NCBI GenBank assembly: GCA_022703485.1
Contig: JAKLDO010000026.1
Span: 1-38,773, forward strand
Length of the DNA: 38,773 nucleotides
DNA from: a bacterium
GTDB taxonomy: Bacteria; UBP6; UBA1177
Direction of reading: 5' to 3'
The stretch's first letter is position 1. Each line of letters starts with the position of its first letter. The notes under the pieces are model-generated. The model did no database searches. It was not told where the DNA came from and was given only the letters and a program-made list of their open reading frames with translations. Position numbers and translations under genes: made by a program. Below, piece by piece: positions 1-8,488 of this stretch.

Positions 1-1
1 T

Positions 2-73
2 GATTATGATAACGGAGTTGATTCTGACAATTTACTGACATATAACGGAGCTCCTGATGAAAAGATTATTTAA
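2..73 (+). CDS. possible 3' end of an upstream acidic protein (partial)
   Basis: An open frame enters from the left edge and runs to a TAA at 71-73. It gives about 23 residues rich in Asp and Asn. The composition resembles the acidic linkers of the lipoproteins in this window, so it may be the tail of another one. It overlaps the first bases of the next gene, which would fit a tightly packed operon. The stretch is too short to prove that it is coding. Confidence 0.3.
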   Translation, partial: DYDNGVDSDNLLTYNGAPDEKII

Positions 74-569
74 TTTTTTATCTGTTCTTTGTGCACTCCT
101 TGCCGGATTGACATCATGCGGAAATTCAGATGATCAGGATAAAGATGATGCAGAAATAACTGATGTGGCATACGGTGCTGTATATTCAGTTTATATTAAT
201 GTCTCAGGAAAAGTCACTGACAGTGAATTGTCACCTGTAAAGGATATTAAAGTAGCTTTTTGTGATGATAATTATGAAAACTGCAGTTTTGACGGAAAGA
301 CCGATCAGAATGGGAAGTTTGTAATTTCAAAGGACATGAAAAGCGATTACCATATAGATAATGTAAAAATGATTTTTTCGGACCCTGAAAAAGTGTTCGC
401 TGAAAAAAAAGAGATCGTTTCCCTGCAGTGTGAGGACAAAGGCTGCGAAGGATACTTATGTTCATGGGATTGTATTAAAGAAAACGCAGAGGTCGTAATG
501 GAGGAATCTTCAAATCCTTTAAGTGATGCCGACCCTGATGAGGTTCCTGACTCTGACGCTGATGAGTAG
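57..569 (+). CDS. Cys-rich lipoprotein of an rSAM/lipoprotein pair
   Basis: A 170-residue protein with a lipoprotein signal peptide: KR near the start, a hydrophobic core, and lipobox LTSC with Cys21 as the predicted lipidated residue. Residues about 39-92 (AYG...SGKVTD...PVKDIKV...TDQNGKF) look like a carboxypeptidase-regulatory-like or transthyretin-like beta-sandwich. Beyond the lipobox there are six further cysteines (69, 76, 125, 130, 135, 139), and the C-terminus is an acidic Asp/Glu tail. A GGAG lies 6 nt before the ATG. The radical SAM gene starts 2 nt after the stop, so the two are almost certainly cotranscribed. The layout matches what I recall of the rSAM/lipoprotein systems of Bacteroidetes (TIGR04133/TIGR04134). 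The role is unknown; by inference it is the substrate of the neighbouring enzyme and sits on the membrane surface. Confidence 0.75.
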   Translation: MKRLFNFLSVLCALLAGLTSCGNSDDQDKDDAEITDVAYGAVYSVYINVSGKVTDSELSPVKDIKVAFCDDNYENCSFDGKTDQNGKFVISKDMKSDYHIDNVKMIFSDPEKVFAEKKEIVSLQCEDKGCEGYLCSWDCIKENAEVVMEESSNPLSDADPDEVPDSDADE

Positions 570-571
570 CC

Positions 572-1645
572 ATGCAGACATTCAGAAACAGACTTTTTCT
601 GCCTCTCAAATTCTATTTTGATAAAAAAGCGAGAAATCTTCATTTCATTTTTTTTGAACTGACACATAAATGTAATCTTAACTGCCGGCATTGCGGAAGT
701 GACTGTACAAAAGACGGCAGTTCAAATGATCTGCCGGCAGATATCGTTATAAAAACGCTTAATGAAATTAAAGCAAAGTACGATCCGCACAGGATAATGG
801 TGATATTGTCAGGCGGCGAACCTACTATTTATCCGGGAATGTGGGACCTTGCCGGAAAAATAACAAACCTCGAATTCTCGCTGGGCATGGTGACAAACGG
901 CTTAAACTGGGACAAAGAGACCATAAAAAAAGCTAAAGAGAGCAGATTCCATTCCATCACAGTAAGTATCGACGGACTGGAGGAAAGTCATAACTGGTTA
1001 AGAGGAAATGTTTCCAGCTTCAGAAAAGCTAAGAACGCACTTAAAATGATCCTTGATACACCTGAAATATATAAAAAAGATGTCATCACCTGTGTAAATA
1101 AAAGAAACATTAAAGAGCTGGATAAAATTTATCAGATGCTTAAAGAAACAGGATTGAAAAGATGGCGGCTGACATCAGTTGATCCTATCGGAAGGGCCGG
1201 AAAAGATCCTGATCTGTTTTTAGAACCTGAAGATTTTGTCAGACTGCTTGAAAAAATAAGGGAATTCCGTAACCGTAAAGAAATGCAAGTTATGTACGGA
1301 GATAACGGTTATTTCGGACCATGCTATGAAAACGAGGTCAGGCCCAGACCGTTTTTCTGTTCTGCGGGAATTAATGTCGCCGGTATAATGGTTGATGGAG
1401 CAATACTTGCCTGTCCCAACATTGACAGGAAGTTTTCACAGGGAAATATCTATAAAGATTCATTTATTGATGTCTGGGAGAACAGATTTAAACCGTTTAC
1501 CGACAGAAGCTGGAAAAAAACAGGTAAATGCAGCGACTGTTCAGAATGGAGCTTGTGTCAGGGAGGTCCTATGCATTTGTGGAAGCATGATGAAAAAACA
1601 CTTTCGCTCTGTCATTTCAAAGACCTGATTGAGAAAAAAAGATAA
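572..1645 (+). CDS. radical SAM/SPASM enzyme of an rSAM/lipoprotein pair
   Basis: A 357-residue radical SAM protein. The [4Fe-4S]-AdoMet motif is C34-x3-C38-x2-C41, followed by GSDC, and the SAM-binding GGEP is at 81-84. The C-terminal third has the cysteine pattern of a SPASM domain that binds auxiliary clusters: C263, C281, C320, C323, C329 and C347. SPASM enzymes typically modify peptides or protein side chains using a 5'-deoxyadenosyl radical. The gene sits 2 nt downstream of a Cys-rich lipoprotein, so that protein is the obvious candidate substrate; this is inferred from context only. The reaction is unknown. The start at 572 is the first ATG after the upstream stop and has no strong Shine-Dalgarno of its own, which suggests translational coupling. 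Confidence 0.85.
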   Translation: MQTFRNRLFLPLKFYFDKKARNLHFIFFELTHKCNLNCRHCGSDCTKDGSSNDLPADIVIKTLNEIKAKYDPHRIMVILSGGEPTIYPGMWDLAGKITNLEFSLGMVTNGLNWDKETIKKAKESRFHSITVSIDGLEESHNWLRGNVSSFRKAKNALKMILDTPEIYKKDVITCVNKRNIKELDKIYQMLKETGLKRWRLTSVDPIGRAGKDPDLFLEPEDFVRLLEKIREFRNRKEMQVMYGDNGYFGPCYENEVRPRPFFCSAGINVAGIMVDGAILACPNIDRKFSQGNIYKDSFIDVWENRFKPFTDRSWKKTGKCSDCSEWSLCQGGPMHLWKHDEKTLSLCHFKDLIEKKR

Positions 1646-1670
1646 AAAAAAGACCTCCCGGAGGAGGTCT
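1644..1670 (-). terminator. Rho-independent terminator of the ferredoxin gene
   Basis: A perfect 8-bp stem (AGACCTCC / GGAGGTCT, loop CGGA) at 1651-1670 is preceded on the + strand by a run of eight A. Read on the - strand this is a hairpin followed by a U-run, placed just after the ferredoxin stop. The stem could also slow transcription from the radical SAM gene, but there is no T-run on that side. Confidence 0.8.
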
Positions 1671-1694
1671 GATAGAACTTATGCGATTCTAAAT

Positions 1695-1859
1695 TTAGCC
1701 GCTGATAGCTTCAACAGGACAAACCGGAACGCATGCGCCGCAGTCAACACAGCTTTCTGTGATCTTGTAAGCGTTTGTTCCTTCGATGATTGCTTCTGTA
1801 GGGCATTCGCTTGCGCAAAGACCGCAGCTTGTGCAAAGGTTCGGATTGATCTTGTGCAT
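1695..1859 (-). CDS. 2[4Fe-4S] ferredoxin
   Basis: A 54-residue clostridial-type ferredoxin with two CxxCxxCxxxCP motifs (CTSCGLCASECP and CVDCGACVPVCP), each binding one low-potential [4Fe-4S] cluster. A longer frame extends to 1898, but a GGAGA at 1865-1869 fits best with the ATG at 1857-1859 and gives the usual ferredoxin length. It is the only - strand gene in the first 30 kb and has its own promoter and terminator. It is a soluble electron carrier. Likely partners in the window are the aldehyde ferredoxin oxidoreductase, NfnAB and possibly the hydrogenases. Confidence 0.93.
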   Translation of the reverse strand: MHKINPNLCTSCGLCASECPTEAIIEGTNAYKITESCVDCGACVPVCPVEAISG

Positions 1860-1905
1860 CATTTTCTCCAAATCTTCAGTTAATAATGGACCGGTCACGC
1901 AGGGT

Positions 1906-1934
1906 TTTTAACATTCAAGGGCGGCTCTTGTCAA
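1906..1934 (-). promoter_or_regulatory. sigma70-type promoter of the ferredoxin gene
   Basis: On the - strand there is a perfect -35 TTGACA (1929-1934), a 17-nt spacer and a -10-like TTAAAA (1906-1911). It lies about 50 nt upstream of the ferredoxin start. A strong separate promoter fits an abundant carrier protein. Confidence 0.65.
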
Positions 1935-1999
1935 GAAAAATAAAGGAATGCGTTCTAATGCAGAAATTAAAAGTCTGTTAATCCAATTCAGCAAATTCA

Positions 2000-2861
<862 letters not shown>

Positions 2862-2878
2862 TGACCATTATTGAATAA

Positions 2879-3346
2879 ATGTTCAATATCGTTCTGATAA
2901 ATCCCGAAATTCCGCAGAATACAGGTAATGTCGCAAGATCAGTGATATCCCAGAAATGCACACTCCATCTCGTAAAACCCATCGGATTCAGGATCGATGA
3001 TTCTTCACTGAAAAGGGCAGGGCTTGACTACTGGCAGTTTGTCGATCTGAAAGTCTGGGAGTCTACAGATGAGTTCTTTATGAGTAATGATATTGAAAGA
3101 ATGCATTTTTTCTCAAAAAAAGGTGCTGTGCGCTATGATCAGGCGGATTATTCTAAAGGTGATTTTCTAGTGTTCGGTCCTGAATCGACAGGTCTCGACA
3201 GTCAGACGCTTGCAAAATATCTAAATAAAACCAGATACATACCGATGCCAGATGAAAGAGTGAGAAGCATAAATCTTTCAAGTGCTGTTTCTGTTGCACT
3301 TTTCGAGGCGATGCGCCAAAATGGTTTTTTTAATAAAAATGCTTGA
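2879..3346 (+). CDS. trmL: tRNA (cytidine(34)-2'-O)-methyltransferase
   Basis: A 155-residue SPOUT-family methyltransferase of the usual TrmL length. The start MFNIVLINPEIPQNTGNVAR is a TrmL/SpoU hallmark. The SAM-binding trefoil-knot motifs FGPESTGLD and IPMPDERVRSINLSSA are intact. TrmL 2'-O-methylates the wobble C or cmnm5U of tRNA-Leu. The gene begins 17 nt after the repeat lipoprotein stop without a clear Shine-Dalgarno. It is a housekeeping gene with no evident link to its neighbours. Confidence 0.93.
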   Translation: MFNIVLINPEIPQNTGNVARSVISQKCTLHLVKPIGFRIDDSSLKRAGLDYWQFVDLKVWESTDEFFMSNDIERMHFFSKKGAVRYDQADYSKGDFLVFGPESTGLDSQTLAKYLNKTRYIPMPDERVRSINLSSAVSVALFEAMRQNGFFNKNA

Positions 3347-3421
3347 CACAGGATCAGTAAAACTGCAAAACAGACATCGAAGTCCGAATTGTTGGTTTTT
3401 TTATAATCTCAGGAGGTGAAA

Positions 3422-3904
3422 ATGGAATGTAGAAGCAATGCGCTGGTCTCTTTCATCGAGAGTTCCGTGAAAAAACACGGGTCAGGAAGAGAGAATCTTC
3501 TTCCCGTTCTGCGTGATGTGAACGAGGAGTTCGGCTATGTCAGCGGAAGCGCTTTCATCGAGATCAGCAGACTGATGGACATAAGCATCGGTGAGATCCA
3601 CGGTGTGGCGACATTTTACTCGTTCATCAATGTCGAGAACAAAGGCCGCTATGTCATCAGGCTGTGCAAAACGGTCAGCTGTGACATGAAAGGAAAGGAC
3701 AAGATCGTCAAAACCCTTGAAAGGGAGCTCGGTGTCAAGTTCGGAGAGACGACATCTGACGGTATGTTCAGGCTTGAATATGCCAACTGCATGGGTCTTT
3801 GTGATAAAGGTCCGGCAATGCTTGTGAACAGCATGCTTTATGATTACCTGACACCGGAATCGGTACTTGACATTGTCAGTGAGTACAGGAGGAAAAGATC
3901 ATGA
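3422..3904 (+). CDS. hydC: NADH-linked [FeFe]-hydrogenase, NuoE-like subunit (cluster 1)
   Basis: A 160-residue thioredoxin-fold [2Fe-2S] protein of the NuoE/HydC family with ligands C82, C87, C123 and C127. The ATG at 3422 is preferred over a GTG at 3416 because AGGAGG (3411-3416) gives it proper spacing and overlaps the GTG. It is the first gene of a tight trio, and its stop overlaps the hydB start by 4 nt. In HydABC enzymes this subunit relays electrons to or from the flavin subunit. A paralogue lies at 27054-27515. Confidence 0.92.
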   Translation: MECRSNALVSFIESSVKKHGSGRENLLPVLRDVNEEFGYVSGSAFIEISRLMDISIGEIHGVATFYSFINVENKGRYVIRLCKTVSCDMKGKDKIVKTLERELGVKFGETTSDGMFRLEYANCMGLCDKGPAMLVNSMLYDYLTPESVLDIVSEYRRKRS

Positions 3905-5049
3905 GCACATTAAAAGAAAAGAAAGTTGTTCTGGGTAGTTACACTGCCGGAAGCGGTCTCAAGGCGGCTCTTGCGATGAAGCCCAATGAAGTCATACAGC
4001 AACTCATTGATTCAGGTCTCAGGGGAAGAGGCGGTGCAGGATTTCCTACAGGTTTGAAATGGAGGTTCGCGGCCAATCAGAAAGATCCGGTCAAATCGGT
4101 CATCTGCAATGCGGATGAAGGTGAGCCTGGAACATTCAAGGACAGGGTTCTGCTCATTGATCATATTGAAAAAGTGCTTGACGGAATGGCCATAGCAGCC
4201 TATGCGATAGGTGCAAAGGAAGGCTACATCTATCTCAGAGGTGAATATACCCACATGATCTCCGCTCTTGAAGCGCAGATGGAAAAATACAATAAAAAGA
4301 AACTTCCTTTTGAGTTCAGGCTTTCATTGAGGATGGGTGCAGGAGCTTATGTCTGCGGTGAAGAGTTCGCACTTATCGAATCAATGAACGGGAACAGAGG
4401 CGAACCGAGGAACAAGCCCCCTTTCCCGGTGCAGAAAGGTTATCTTGAAAAACCGACACTTGTGAACAATGTCGAGACCTATGCGACCGTTTCACACATC
4501 CTTGTCAAGGGTGCCGACTGGTTTGCAGGGCTCGGAACCGATAAGTCCAAAGGTACGAAAATATTCAGTATTTCAGGCGATGTTGAGCGGCCCGGAGTCT
4601 ATGAGTTCGAAATGGGTGTAAAGCTCAGCGAGATACTTGAATTCGCGGGTGCAAAAGATACGAAATCGGTTCAGGTAGGCGGTTTTTCAGGCATAAATGT
4701 GGCGAAAGACCAGTTCGACAGACCTGTAGCTTTCGGTGAACTTCCTCCGGGCGGTTCGATAATAGTTTTCAATAAGGACAGAGACATGCTCAAGGTACTC
4801 AAGAACATGCTCGAATTCTTTGAAGAGGAGAGCTGCGGACAGTGCACACCGTGCAGAGAGGGAACTTATCAGCTTCTCAAAGGGATAAATATGATAGAAC
4901 GGGGCGAAAAGAGCGTGAAATACTTCAAGGAGCTGGTGACGCTTTGCGAAGTGATGAAAGACAGCGCCAAATGCGGTCTGGGGCAGAGCGTTCCCAATCC
5001 GTTCCTGAGCATTGTCGAGAATTTCAAAGACGAAATCCTGTATAAATAG
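3901..5049 (+). CDS. hydB: NADH-linked [FeFe]-hydrogenase, NuoF-like flavin subunit (cluster 1), short form
   Basis: A 382-residue NuoF/HydB-type subunit. It has the NADH/FMN-binding GRGGAGFPTG at 42-51, ADEGEPGTFKDR at 71-82, GEEFALIES (the usual GEETALIES has T for F) and the N3-type cluster SCGQCTPCREG, with ligands C312, C315, C318 and C358. It lacks the N-terminal thioredoxin-like [2Fe-2S] domain and the C-terminal 2[4Fe-4S] domain found in the long, roughly 600-residue HydB of Thermotoga maritima. By family knowledge it should oxidise NADH or reduce NAD+ at FMN. Whether this short form can bifurcate electrons with ferredoxin is doubtful. It overlaps hydC by ATGA. Confidence 0.92.
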   Translation: MSTLKEKKVVLGSYTAGSGLKAALAMKPNEVIQQLIDSGLRGRGGAGFPTGLKWRFAANQKDPVKSVICNADEGEPGTFKDRVLLIDHIEKVLDGMAIAAYAIGAKEGYIYLRGEYTHMISALEAQMEKYNKKKLPFEFRLSLRMGAGAYVCGEEFALIESMNGNRGEPRNKPPFPVQKGYLEKPTLVNNVETYATVSHILVKGADWFAGLGTDKSKGTKIFSISGDVERPGVYEFEMGVKLSEILEFAGAKDTKSVQVGGFSGINVAKDQFDRPVAFGELPPGGSIIVFNKDRDMLKVLKNMLEFFEEESCGQCTPCREGTYQLLKGINMIERGEKSVKYFKELVTLCEVMKDSAKCGLGQSVPNPFLSIVENFKDEILYK

Positions 5050-5062
5050 GCGGAGGTGACAT

Positions 5063-6862
5063 ATGAATGAAATGATAAAACTGAACATAGACGGCATCGA
5101 TGTTGAAGTTCCTGCCGGTTCCACTATTCTTACCGCCTGTGAAAAGGCCGGTATCAAAGTCCCGGTGCTCTGCCATCATCCCGACTTGAATGTAGCCGGT
5201 GTATGCAGGATATGTCTTGTCGAAATTGAAGGTGTTAGTGCGTTGCAGGCTTCATGCGCCTATCCTGTAATGCAGTCAATGAAGATAAAAACAAAGAGCG
5301 ACAGGGTCAGAAGGGCGAGAAGAGTGAATCTTGATCTTGTCCTTGCCGAGCATTACGGTGACTGCTACACCTGTCCGAGGAACGGAAACTGCGAGCTCAG
5401 GAAACTTGCCGATGAATACGGCGTTGATAAGTTCAGATTTCCCCATGTTCAGGCCCCGAGATATCAGAAAGATACCAAATCGTTCTCGATAATCCGCGAT
5501 CAGGATAAATGCATTCACTGCAAACGCTGTATCAGAACATGCATTGACATGCAGAAAGTCAATGTCTATGAAACGGCCAATAAAGGTCATGATGTCGAAA
5601 TTCAGGTTGCACTGAACAAGTCTATTGCTGATGTCGTCTGTATCAACTGCGGTCAGTGCGTGAACCGCTGTCCTACAGGTGCTCTGTGGACTCAGGATGT
5701 GAGCGATCAGGTCTGGGAGGATATTGAAAATCCTGATCTTTTCGTGATCATGCAGACAGCTCCGAGCCCGAGAGCTGCAATAGGTGAAGAATTCGGTTAC
5801 GCTCCGGGAACAAGGGTGACGAAAAAGCTCAATGCAGCAATGAGAAGAGCAGGTTTTGACAGAGTTCTTGATACAAATTTCGCCGCTGACCTTACGATCA
5901 TGGAAGAGGGTACGGAACTTCTGGAAAGACTTCATAAAGCGATAGTGCTTAAGGATAAAAAGGTCAAAATACCCATGTTCACATCGTGTTCTCCGGGCTG
6001 GGTGAAGTTCATCGAGCACTACTATCCTGACCATCTTGACCACCTTTCGACATGTAAATCTCCTCAGCAGATGTACGGAGCGATCATAAAAACCTATTAT
6101 GCCCAGAAGATCGGCGTAGATCCTTCAAAGATAAGAACTGTGGCATTGATGCCGTGCAGTGCAAAGAAATATGAATGCAACCGTCCCGAGATGTGCGACA
6201 GCGGTTACAGGGATGTCGATTACGGTCTCACCACCCGTGAAATGGCGATGATGCTCAAGGAAGCCGGACTTCATCTTGCCGATATGCCGCAGGAGGAGTT
6301 CGATCCTGTGCTCGGAGAAGGCAGCGGTGCGGGAATGATCTTCGGAGCTACAGGCGGAGTCATGGAAGCGGCGATAAGAACGGTCTATGAGCTTGTAACG
6401 GGCAGGCCTGTTCCTTTTGAAAGGCTGAACATCACTCCTGTCAGAGGCATGGAAGCGATCAAAGATGCAACGCTCAAACTTGAAAATGTGAAAGAAGAGT
6501 ACAAGTGGCTTGAAGGTGTTGAGCTTAAGATAGCGGTAGCACACGGTACTGCAAATGCTAAAATACTCATGGATAAACTTGTCGAAGGAAAGCTCGACTA
6601 TCATTTTATCGAGGTCATGGCATGTCCCGGCGGATGTCTCGGCGGCGGCGGACAGCCGATACCGACAACTCCTGAAATAAGGCTCGCAAGGGCAAAGGCG
6701 ATATATCAGGAAGATGAAGAGATAGTTGTGAGAAAATCACATGAAAATCCATTAATAACAAAGCTTTATGATGAATTTCTGGGCAAACCGGGAAGCCATA
6801 AGGCCCACGACCTTCTCCACACCCATTATGTAAAAAGAGGCAGGTATTTCGTAAAAGACTGA
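5063..6862 (+). CDS. hydA: [FeFe]-hydrogenase catalytic subunit (cluster 1)
   Basis: A 599-residue group A-type catalytic subunit. Domains in order: [2Fe-2S] (C37, C48, C51, C65); His-ligated [4Fe-4S] (H97, C101, C104, C110); two [4Fe-4S] clusters (C150/153/156/160 and C193/196/199/203); then the H-cluster domain with L1 TSCSPGW (C309), L2 MPCSAKK (C364) and L3 EVMACPGGCLGGGG (C521, C525). L1 reads TSCS rather than the classical TSCC. The C-terminus ends with the usual SHKAHDLLHTHY. It makes or consumes H2 in the cytoplasm with HydB and HydC. The maturases HydE, HydF and HydG are not in this window. The RBS GGAGG lies 14 nt after hydB. Confidence 0.95.
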   Translation: MNEMIKLNIDGIDVEVPAGSTILTACEKAGIKVPVLCHHPDLNVAGVCRICLVEIEGVSALQASCAYPVMQSMKIKTKSDRVRRARRVNLDLVLAEHYGDCYTCPRNGNCELRKLADEYGVDKFRFPHVQAPRYQKDTKSFSIIRDQDKCIHCKRCIRTCIDMQKVNVYETANKGHDVEIQVALNKSIADVVCINCGQCVNRCPTGALWTQDVSDQVWEDIENPDLFVIMQTAPSPRAAIGEEFGYAPGTRVTKKLNAAMRRAGFDRVLDTNFAADLTIMEEGTELLERLHKAIVLKDKKVKIPMFTSCSPGWVKFIEHYYPDHLDHLSTCKSPQQMYGAIIKTYYAQKIGVDPSKIRTVALMPCSAKKYECNRPEMCDSGYRDVDYGLTTREMAMMLKEAGLHLADMPQEEFDPVLGEGSGAGMIFGATGGVMEAAIRTVYELVTGRPVPFERLNITPVRGMEAIKDATLKLENVKEEYKWLEGVELKIAVAHGTANAKILMDKLVEGKLDYHFIEVMACPGGCLGGGGQPIPTTPEIRLARAKAIYQEDEEIVVRKSHENPLITKLYDEFLGKPGSHKAHDLLHTHYVKRGRYFVKD

Positions 6863-6904
6863 GTCTGGTCTAAAGAAATTTATACCACCTTCTTTTGAAA
6901 CAAA

Positions 6905-7003
6905 CCTTGATTTTTAGCCAAAAATTTGACAGATTTACCTTGATTTTTAGCCATTTTTGTGCAGAATTATCCTTGATTATGAGCCATTCGCGACTGTCGA
7001 CCT
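6905..7003 (+). repeat. three direct repeats, exact 33-bp period
   Basis: CCTTGATTTTTAGCCA occurs at 6905-6920 and 6938-6953, and a variant, CCTTGATTATGAGCCA, at 6971-6986. The spacing is exactly 33 bp each time. The other half of each unit is not conserved. The array occupies the intergenic region just upstream of the ATPase gene and ends before its Shine-Dalgarno. It looks like a set of protein-binding sites (operator or iteron-like). Function unknown. Confidence 0.75.
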
Positions 7004-7022
7004 TGTCAGAAGGAGGGTTTTT

Positions 7023-8336
7023 ATGAAAAGAATGTTAAGGAGGCATCTTGAGACATGGAAGGTGTCCGCTACCCGCAGACCGCTTATTATTAAGGGCGCA
7101 AGGCAAGTCGGGAAAAGCTGGACAGTCCGTGATTTTGGCACTGAATACAACGAATTTATAGAAATAAATTTTGAATATGACAAAGAGGCTGACAAAATAT
7201 TTAAGAAAGATAATGATCCCTTACGCATAATACGCGATCTCCGGCTTTTGACTGAAAAAGATATTATGCCGGGGCATTCTCTTTTATTCCTTGATGAAAT
7301 ACAGGTTTGTCCCGAAGCCATAACTGCACTCCGGTATTTTTATGAGAAAGCTCCTGAATTTCATGTTATTGCGGCAGGGTCACTACTTAATTTCACACTT
7401 GAATCGATCGGACTGCCTGTCGGCAGGGTGGAAGTTGCTTACCTTTATCCCATGTCATTTTTTGAATTTCTTGAAGCGGCGGGACATGAAAGGCTGGTAA
7501 AAAGTTTGTATGAACATGACACAAACGAGCCTTTTCTCGAAACTGTCCATGAAAAACTGCTGAGACTTACCGGTGAATATCTTGCGGTAGGTGGAATGCC
7601 GGCAGCTGTTGAACTCTGGATAAAAAACCAGTCACTGAAAGACTGTATGAAAATACATAAAATGCTTATAGAAACCTACCGGCAGGATTTTAGCAAATAT
7701 GCGACTGTACATCAGCAAAAATATGTTAATGTTGTTTTTGAAGCTGTTCCACGGCTTACAGGAAAAAAATTTGTCTACTCCGCAGTATCAAACGATTTCC
7801 GTTCCCGTGAATTGAGACCGGCTCTGGATCTGATTGAAAAAGCAGGGATCGTGCATCCTGTTCTGAACACTTCTGCAAACGGTATCCCGTTAGGTGCTGA
7901 AGCAGATCCGTCCTATTTCAAAACTGTTTTTTTTGATGTTGCTCTTATGCAATCAGTTCTGGGGCTTGAATACGGTTCATGGATACTTGATCCCAGGACA
8001 TCTTTTATCAACATGGGAGCTGTATGCGAAAGTTTTGTAGGGGTTGAGATAGCAGCAAACGCAGACCCATTTAAAAAGAACACGCTTTTTTACTGGGCGA
8101 GAGATAAAAGGGGAAGCAGTGCAGAGATCGACTATGTCCTTGAATTAAGTGGTAAGGTAATACCTCTTGAAGTTAAAAGCGGAGAGAACGATCACATAAA
8201 AAGCATGAATATATTTTTAAAAGAAAAAAGCAGTTCACCCTACGGAATATTATGTTCAACAAGAAATTTCGGCAGATACGGAAATGTCAGAACTGTTCCG
8301 ATCTATGCTGTAGCGACGATATCAGGCATCCGGTAG
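7023..8336 (+). CDS. AAA-type ATPase with DUF4143 domain
   Basis: About 437 residues from the ATG at 7023, chosen for the AGGAGG that precedes it. Walker A GARQVGKS is at 25-32, Walker B LLFLDEIQ at 88-95, and AAGSLL follows as sensor 1. This is the AAA_14 domain. The C-terminal part (about 190-430) has the DUF4143 pattern with the IDYVLELSGKVIPLEVKSG element, which resembles a restriction-endonuclease-like fold (D...E-x-K). Proteins of this family occur in many copies across bacteria and archaea, often in variable regions. Their function is not settled. It stands alone between the hydrogenase and AOR units and follows three 33-bp repeats. Confidence 0.85.
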   Translation: MKRMLRRHLETWKVSATRRPLIIKGARQVGKSWTVRDFGTEYNEFIEINFEYDKEADKIFKKDNDPLRIIRDLRLLTEKDIMPGHSLLFLDEIQVCPEAITALRYFYEKAPEFHVIAAGSLLNFTLESIGLPVGRVEVAYLYPMSFFEFLEAAGHERLVKSLYEHDTNEPFLETVHEKLLRLTGEYLAVGGMPAAVELWIKNQSLKDCMKIHKMLIETYRQDFSKYATVHQQKYVNVVFEAVPRLTGKKFVYSAVSNDFRSRELRPALDLIEKAGIVHPVLNTSANGIPLGAEADPSYFKTVFFDVALMQSVLGLEYGSWILDPRTSFINMGAVCESFVGVEIAANADPFKKNTLFYWARDKRGSSAEIDYVLELSGKVIPLEVKSGENDHIKSMNIFLKEKSSSPYGILCSTRNFGRYGNVRTVPIYAVATISGIR

Positions 8337-8353
8337 CTATGTAATTATTTCTA

Positions 8354-8382
8354 TTTACTTTCTACAAAATATTTGCTAAAAA
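8354..8382 (+). promoter_or_regulatory. putative promoter of leader RNA A / AOR operon
   Basis: TTTACT (8354-8359), 17 nt, TGC then TAAAAA (8377-8382). A matching element (TTTACTTTC...ATTTGCTAA, same 17-nt spacing) precedes leader RNA B. The predicted start point falls a few bases before the RNA's closing helix, which supports the call. Confidence 0.5.
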
Positions 8383-8395
8383 AAGATGTTTATGT

Positions 8396-8488
8396 GCTCT
8401 GAAGCCCCATTTCCTAAAACGGAAGTCATGGAGTGAGGCCACCGGGTCGATACCGAAAGGTTACGGCCTGCCGCGATTGCAAAGGAGT
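8396..8488 (+). promoter_or_regulatory. structured leader RNA A (candidate riboswitch) of the AOR operon
   Basis: One of three copies of the same RNA architecture. P1 pairs CTCT (8397-8400) with GGAG (8484-8487). P2 pairs GCCCCATTTCC with GGAGTGAGGC and carries CCTAA...CATGG, a match to the 11-nt GAAA-tetraloop receptor, below a small GGAA-capped tip. P3 starts with GGGTC paired to GGCCT and ends in CC-GAAA-GG. The P3-to-P1 joiner is GCCGCGATTGCAA. In this copy the P1 GGAG lies about 45 nt from the start codon, and a second AGGAGG (8519-8524) serves the AOR gene. Control may therefore work through the intervening segment. The ligand is unknown. Confidence 0.65.

Noticed and set aside
3343-3407. 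Promoter for hydrogenase cluster 1 (TTGACA at 3343; TATAAT at 3402)
   Set aside because: The two boxes are about 53 nt apart and neither has a suitable partner; the TATAAT would start transcripts at the RBS.
6905-7003. CRISPR-like array
   Set aside because: Only three units, the conserved part is 16 bp, the third unit is diverged, and no cas genes are present.
8396-8488. Moco/Tuco riboswitch in front of the AOR
   Set aside because: The context would suit it, but the Moco motif's conserved end (GGTGTACATGGC-like) is missing, and the same RNA precedes non-pterin genes.
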